NCBI GenBank assembly: GCA_002339345.1
Contig: DDKM01000040.1
Coordinates: 1 to 9,696 of the forward strand
Direction of reading: 5' to 3'
Length of the DNA stretch: 9,696 bases
DNA from: Firmicutes bacterium UBA2598
GTDB lineage: Bacteria; Bacillota; PH28-bin88
The position numbers and the translations under genes were made by a program. The notes beneath the pieces are model-generated. The model saw nothing but the letters and a program-made list of their open reading frames with translations, made no database searches and had not been told where the DNA came from. Shown piece by piece: positions 6,483-9,696 of the stretch; positions within the stretch are counted from its first letter, which is position 1, and each line of letters opens with the position of its first letter.

Positions 6483-7229
6483 TTAGCTCCGCCGCCAAAC
6501 CCGGAGAGCCTGCTTGATAGTGTCCCGGCTGATCTCCGCCAGGGCATCGGTCAAGGGGATCCCCTTGGGGCAGGCCCGCACACAGTTCTGGGCCTTCCCG
6601 CATTCGGCAATGCCGCCTTCCCCCATCACCGCCGCCAGCCTTTCCTCTACCAGACTGGCACCCAGGGGATGGCTGTTAAACAGGTAGGCCTGGGCCATGG
6701 CCGCCGGGCCCATGAAACTAGTCCTACTATTCACCTGGGGACAGGACTCCGTGCAGCACCCGCAGCTCATACAGCGGCTGAACATGTAAGCCCATTCCTG
6801 GGTTTTGGGCTGGATGCGGGGTCCTGGCCCCATATCATAATAGCCGTCCACCTCAATCCAGGCCTTTACCCTTTTTAGGTGTTCAAAGAGGATTTGCCTG
6901 TCCACCATCAAATCCCGTACCACCGGAAACTTGCTTAAGGGTTCCAGCACAATGGGCTGGGTCAATTGGTCCACCAGCGCGCTGCAGGCCTGGCGGGCTT
7001 TCCCGTTGATACGCATGCTGCAAGCGCCACAGACTTCTTCCAGGCAACTACAATCCCATACCACTGGAGAAGTGCGTTGTCCCTGGGCATTGACCGGATT
7101 TAGCTGGATTTCCATCAGGGCAGCCACCACATTGAGGTTGGGCTGGTGCGGGACAGCGAATTCCTCCCAGTAGGGAAGTTCCGATGGCCCTGCCTGGCGC
7201 CGGATTTTCAACAACACCTGGTTAGCCAA
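6483..7229 (-). CDS. sdhB: Succinate dehydrogenase/fumarate reductase iron-sulfur subunit (SdhB)
   Basis: Electron-transfer subunit linking SdhA flavin to the SdhC hemes. The 248-residue protein has all three expected clusters: a plant-type [2Fe-2S] site with C62, C67, C70 and C82; a [4Fe-4S] site with C153, C156, C159 and C163 followed by Pro; and a [3Fe-4S] site with C210, C216 and C220 followed by PKGIP. Length is usual. The start is TTG at 7229, preceded by AAGGGGG (7239-7245) at 9 bases; it overlaps the sdhA stop by 8 bases. A GTG at 7217 is possible but has a poorer upstream signal. The gene ends TAA 7 bases before the next flavoprotein start. The standard cluster pattern here is the useful reference for the divergent paralogue two genes downstream. 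Confidence 0.95.
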   Translation of the reverse strand: MANQVLLKIRRQAGPSELPYWEEFAVPHQPNLNVVAALMEIQLNPVNAQGQRTSPVVWDCSCLEEVCGACSMRINGKARQACSALVDQLTQPIVLEPLSKFPVVRDLMVDRQILFEHLKRVKAWIEVDGYYDMGPGPRIQPKTQEWAYMFSRCMSCGCCTESCPQVNSRTSFMGPAAMAQAYLFNSHPLGASLVEERLAAVMGEGGIAECGKAQNCVRACPKGIPLTDALAEISRDTIKQALRVWRRS

Positions 7230-8982
7230 CCTTGGACACCCCCTTGTCCGTCTCGTACTGCCTCTTCCTGGGTTTGATATAGGAAAGTTCCACCGGTTCG
7301 TAGCTGATCTCCGGCCCCGCCGGAGTGTACCGGGCCAGGGTGGTTTTCAACCAGTTGGCGTCATCGCGTTCCGGAAAATCCGGTTTGTAATGGGCGCCCC
7401 TGCTTTCATTACGGAGATAGGCGCCCCTGGTGATGGCCCGCGCCAGGTCCAGCATGGCTCCAAACTGGCGGGCAAAGGCCAGGGTCTGGTTGCCGATGGG
7501 GGATATGTCATGGATACTAATGCGCTGATAGCGCTCAGCCAGTTCCTGCAGTTTTTCCTCCGTCTTCAAAAGCCGGTCGTTGTACCGCACCACCGTCACA
7601 TTGTCATTCATCCACTGCCCCATCTCCCGATGCAGCTGGTAAACGTTTTCCCGCCCGTCCCGTTTCAGCAATTCAGCTTGGAACTCCTGCTGCCGCTTGA
7701 TCTCCCCTTCGGCCAGGCCCTGGGGCAGATTATCGCCCGTTTTACCGGTTCCCTGTATGTATGCAACCGCCTTCGGCCCAGCCACCATCCCGCCGTAGAT
7801 GGCGGACAGCATCCCGTTACCGCCCAGGCGGTTCGCCCCGTGGTACTGGTATTCGCATTCACCGGCAGCGAAAAGACCGGGGATGTTGGTCATCTGATCA
7901 AAATCCACCCACAGGCCGCCCATGGAATAGTGCACCGCCGGGAAGATTTTCATGGGTACCTTGCGGGGGTCCTCCCCAACGAACTGGTGATAGATGTCAA
8001 TAATGCCGCCCAGCCGGCGCTCAAATTCCTGTGGGTCCATGTGGGTGAGGTCAAGGTAAACCATGTTTTGGCCGTCAACACCCAAGCCCATGTCCACGCA
8101 AACCTTGAAAATGGCCCGGGTTGCCACATCCCTGGGGACCAAATTACCATAGGCGGGGTACCATTCCTCCAGGAAATACCATGGCTTGCCATCCTTGTAT
8201 GTCCACACCCGGCCGCCCTCGCCCCGGACGGATTCCGACATCAGCCGGTTCTTGTCCGCACCGGGGATGGCCGTGGGGTGAATTTGAATGAACTCGCCGT
8301 TGGCATAGGTCACTCCCTGGCGGTACAGGGTCCCCGCGGCATAACCGGTATTGATGGTGGAATTGGTGGTTTTGCCAAAAATGATGCCCGGGCCGCCGGT
8401 AGCGATAATCACCGCCCCGGCCGGGAAGGCCCTGATCTCGCCACTGGCCAGGTGCTGGGCGGTAATCCCGCGGCAACAGCCGTCATCATCCAGGAGGGCG
8501 GACAGGAACTCCCACCCTTCAAAACGCCGTACCTTCCCCTGATCTTCCCAGCGGCGCACCTGTTCATCCAGGGCATACAAAAGCTGCTGGCCGGTGGTGG
8601 AACCGGAAAAGGCCACCCGGTGATGTTTTACCCCGCCCAGCTGGCGGAGATCGATCAGACCTTCCGGCGTGCGGTTAAACTGCATGCCCAGCCGGTCGAA
8701 GAGGTAAATGATTTTCGGCGCCGCCTCGCACATTCCTTTGACAGGGGTCTGGTTGGCCAAAAAGTCCCCGCCGTAAATGGTATCATCAAAGTGTTCCCAG
8801 GGCGAATCCCCTTCCCCCCTGGTGTCCAGGGCGGCATTGATTCCCCCCTGGGCACAGGCGGAGTGGGAACGCTTGCAGGGACCCAGGGCCAGCACATCCA
8901 CCTGCCATCCCGCTTCCACCGCCTTCAGGCAGGACATCAGCCCGGCCAGGCCGCCGCCAACCACAACCAGTCGATTGTTCAA
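7222..8982 (-). CDS. sdhA: Succinate dehydrogenase/fumarate reductase flavoprotein subunit (SdhA)
   Basis: Catalytic subunit that interconverts succinate and fumarate on the cytoplasmic side of the membrane. The 586-residue protein starts with a dinucleotide-binding GGGLAGL (9-15). H40 in RSHSACAQGG is the expected site of covalent FAD attachment. Active-site residues of the family are all present: H235 (QIHPT), E250 (MSES), R284 (VPRDVATR), H351 (VHYSMGG) and R385 (HGANRLGG). The C-terminal NESRGAH and DFPERDD motifs are typical. Length is normal. The start is TTG at 8982, 8 bases after AGGAGGA (8991-8997); the closer ATG at 8990 is out of frame. It overlaps sdhB by 8 bases, so the two are probably translationally coupled. 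H40 distinguishes it from the second flavoprotein in the same operon and fits an enzyme able to oxidise succinate as well as reduce fumarate. Confidence 0.96.
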   Translation of the reverse strand: MNNRLVVVGGGLAGLMSCLKAVEAGWQVDVLALGPCKRSHSACAQGGINAALDTRGEGDSPWEHFDDTIYGGDFLANQTPVKGMCEAAPKIIYLFDRLGMQFNRTPEGLIDLRQLGGVKHHRVAFSGSTTGQQLLYALDEQVRRWEDQGKVRRFEGWEFLSALLDDDGCCRGITAQHLASGEIRAFPAGAVIIATGGPGIIFGKTTNSTINTGYAAGTLYRQGVTYANGEFIQIHPTAIPGADKNRLMSESVRGEGGRVWTYKDGKPWYFLEEWYPAYGNLVPRDVATRAIFKVCVDMGLGVDGQNMVYLDLTHMDPQEFERRLGGIIDIYHQFVGEDPRKVPMKIFPAVHYSMGGLWVDFDQMTNIPGLFAAGECEYQYHGANRLGGNGMLSAIYGGMVAGPKAVAYIQGTGKTGDNLPQGLAEGEIKRQQEFQAELLKRDGRENVYQLHREMGQWMNDNVTVVRYNDRLLKTEEKLQELAERYQRISIHDISPIGNQTLAFARQFGAMLDLARAITRGAYLRNESRGAHYKPDFPERDDANWLKTTLARYTPAGPEISYEPVELSYIKPRKRQYETDKGVSKVG

Positions 8983-9000
8983 TTTGCCATTCCTCCTTTC
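8983..9000 (-). promoter_or_regulatory. sdhA ribosome binding site and three-codon overlapping ORF
   Basis: AAAGGAGGA at 8991-8999 is immediately followed by ATG (8990), which opens a three-codon frame (Met-Ala-Asn-stop) whose TGA overlaps the sdhA TTG start at 8982. The Shine-Dalgarno is too close to the ATG for efficient use but is 8 bases from TTG, which is why TTG is taken as the start. The reading frame from TTG gives the expected N-terminus directly before the FAD-binding glycines. Confidence 0.6.
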
Positions 9001-9006
9001 CCGGAC

Positions 9007-9627
9007 CTATGGCAGGAAGGCCAGCAAGGCCCGCACTGCTACCACCGACAGTACAACGAACATGATGTTACAGGCCCAGGAAACATGCCGCTGGGACCGT
9101 GGTCCGATGGCAATTCCCCAGTCCAGGAAAAAAGCCCACAGGCCGTTGGCAAAATGCCACAGGGAAGCCAGTACTCCCACCAGGTAGAAGGCCAGCATGC
9201 CCGGCTGGGCAAGAACGGTAGCCATCATTTCGAAATCAACATGAGCCCCGTAGAAAAGGGCCTGCAGCCGCAGCTGCCACAGGTGCACCCCCACAAAAAC
9301 AACGGTGATTAACCCGCTCAACCGCTGGATGAGATAGGTCCAGTTGCGGAAATAGGGATATCTTAACACATTGACCTGGCCGGTGTAGACGATCCACAAG
9401 CCGTAAAAGGTGTGGAACATGAGGGGTAAGGCGATAACCAGCACCTCCAATACTGCCAGGTAGGGCAATCCGTGCATGAAGGCCACCTGGGCGTTAAACC
9501 GCTCTGCCCCTTTCAAGGCGAAGGAGTTGATGTACAGGTGTTCCACCAGAAAAACCCCCAGGGGAAACACCCCGGACAGGGAGTGCAGTCGGCGCAACAG
9601 GAATGTCCGCATGTTGGGTTGCGGCAT
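9007..9627 (-). CDS. sdhC: Succinate dehydrogenase cytochrome b558 subunit (SdhC)
   Basis: Membrane anchor of the succinate:quinone oxidoreductase. It binds two b hemes and passes electrons between the SdhAB head and menaquinone. The 206-residue protein has five hydrophobic helices, at about 17-38, 57-80, 98-124, 144-168 and 180-204. Four His at 30, 72, 115 and 158 have nearly the same spacing (42, 43, 43) as the heme ligands I recall for Bacillus subtilis SdhC (28, 70, 113, 155), which marks it as a single-polypeptide di-heme anchor. Length is typical of the family. The ATG start follows AAGGAGGT at 9634-9641 with about 6 bases between; an ATG at 9632 is out of frame. It is the first gene of a five-gene unit, ending TAG 24 bases before sdhA. 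In anaerobes this type can work as either succinate dehydrogenase or fumarate reductase; sequence alone does not give the direction. Confidence 0.95.
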   Translation of the reverse strand: MPQPNMRTFLLRRLHSLSGVFPLGVFLVEHLYINSFALKGAERFNAQVAFMHGLPYLAVLEVLVIALPLMFHTFYGLWIVYTGQVNVLRYPYFRNWTYLIQRLSGLITVVFVGVHLWQLRLQALFYGAHVDFEMMATVLAQPGMLAFYLVGVLASLWHFANGLWAFFLDWGIAIGPRSQRHVSWACNIMFVVLSVVAVRALLAFLP

Positions 9628-9696
9628 AGCATAACCTCCTTGGTCACATCAAGTTGAACAACCGGCCTTAATATTTAACTCACCCGCCGGGAAGTC
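9628..9696 (-). promoter_or_regulatory. sdh operon leader with strong ribosome binding site
   Basis: Only 69 bases upstream of sdhC are visible. They hold a near-perfect Shine-Dalgarno (AAGGAGGT, 9634-9641) and an AT-rich patch, TTAAATATTAA, at about 9668-9678 that could be a -10 region. No -35 can be assigned because the window ends. The operon promoter may lie in this stretch or further upstream, so only the ribosome binding site is well supported. Confidence 0.45.

Noticed and set aside
6476..6547. 24-residue N-terminal extension of the second flavoprotein from an ATG at 6547
   Set aside because: It would lie entirely within the end of sdhB, resembles no family N-terminus, and GTG at 6475 (or 6466) with a nearby purine-rich site starts right before the FAD-binding motif.
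7390..9312. 640-codon plus-strand open frame antisense to sdhA and sdhC
   Set aside because: It lies wholly opposite well-conserved genes, has no recognisable motif, and is rich in His, Pro, Gly and Gln as expected when codons with G or C in the third position are read antisense.
1..9696. tRNA, rRNA, CRISPR array, transposase or integrase
   Set aside because: I saw no cloverleaf-like or rRNA-like segments, no regularly spaced direct repeats other than the coiled-coil units, and no reading frame with transposase or recombinase motifs.

Overview
The window looks like chromosomal DNA of an anaerobic, moderately GC-rich Gram-positive bacterium. The best guess is a Clostridia member of the Peptococcaceae/Desulfotomaculia type. 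The reasons are a Bacillus-type five-helix di-heme SdhC, strong AGGAGG-type ribosome binding sites combined with frequent TTG/GTG starts, a fused TRAP permease, and an exported protein with a copper-amine-oxidase N-terminal-like domain. This placement is inference. All genes I accept lie on the minus strand, so they read from the right end of the window to the left.

Right half (9627 to 4104): a compact five-gene succinate dehydrogenase/fumarate reductase operon. It opens with a complete canonical set: sdhC (membrane cytochrome b), sdhA (flavoprotein with the covalent-FAD His and all catalytic residues) and sdhB (three Fe-S clusters). Directly behind, with overlaps or gaps of a few bases, comes a second, divergent flavoprotein/iron-sulfur pair with no membrane anchor of its own. 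The second flavoprotein lacks the FAD-anchoring His and one substrate-binding His but keeps other active-site residues. The second Fe-S subunit has an unusual third cysteine cluster. Cistrons 2 to 5 all start with TTG or GTG.

Middle (about 4103 to 3551): no confident intact gene. It holds a fragment resembling the end of a Cache (extracellular sensor) domain, in frame with and directly after the stop of the last operon gene, then a 12-bp hairpin and an AT-rich leader.

Left half: a fused 4TM/12TM TRAP transporter permease of the TAXI class (3550 to 1589), closed by a hairpin. Next is an exported protein with 11-residue coiled-coil repeats, a copper-amine-oxidase-N-like domain and a low-complexity acidic tail (1482 to 592), followed by a strong intrinsic terminator. 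A partial reading frame that I cannot identify runs off the left edge.

The genes suggest dicarboxylate metabolism: the Sdh complex interconverts succinate and fumarate with the menaquinone pool, the second pair probably acts on a related substrate or electron carrier, and the TRAP permease may import organic acids. Only the first role is well supported. The best candidate for something undescribed is the anchorless divergent second pair co-encoded with a complete SdhCAB.
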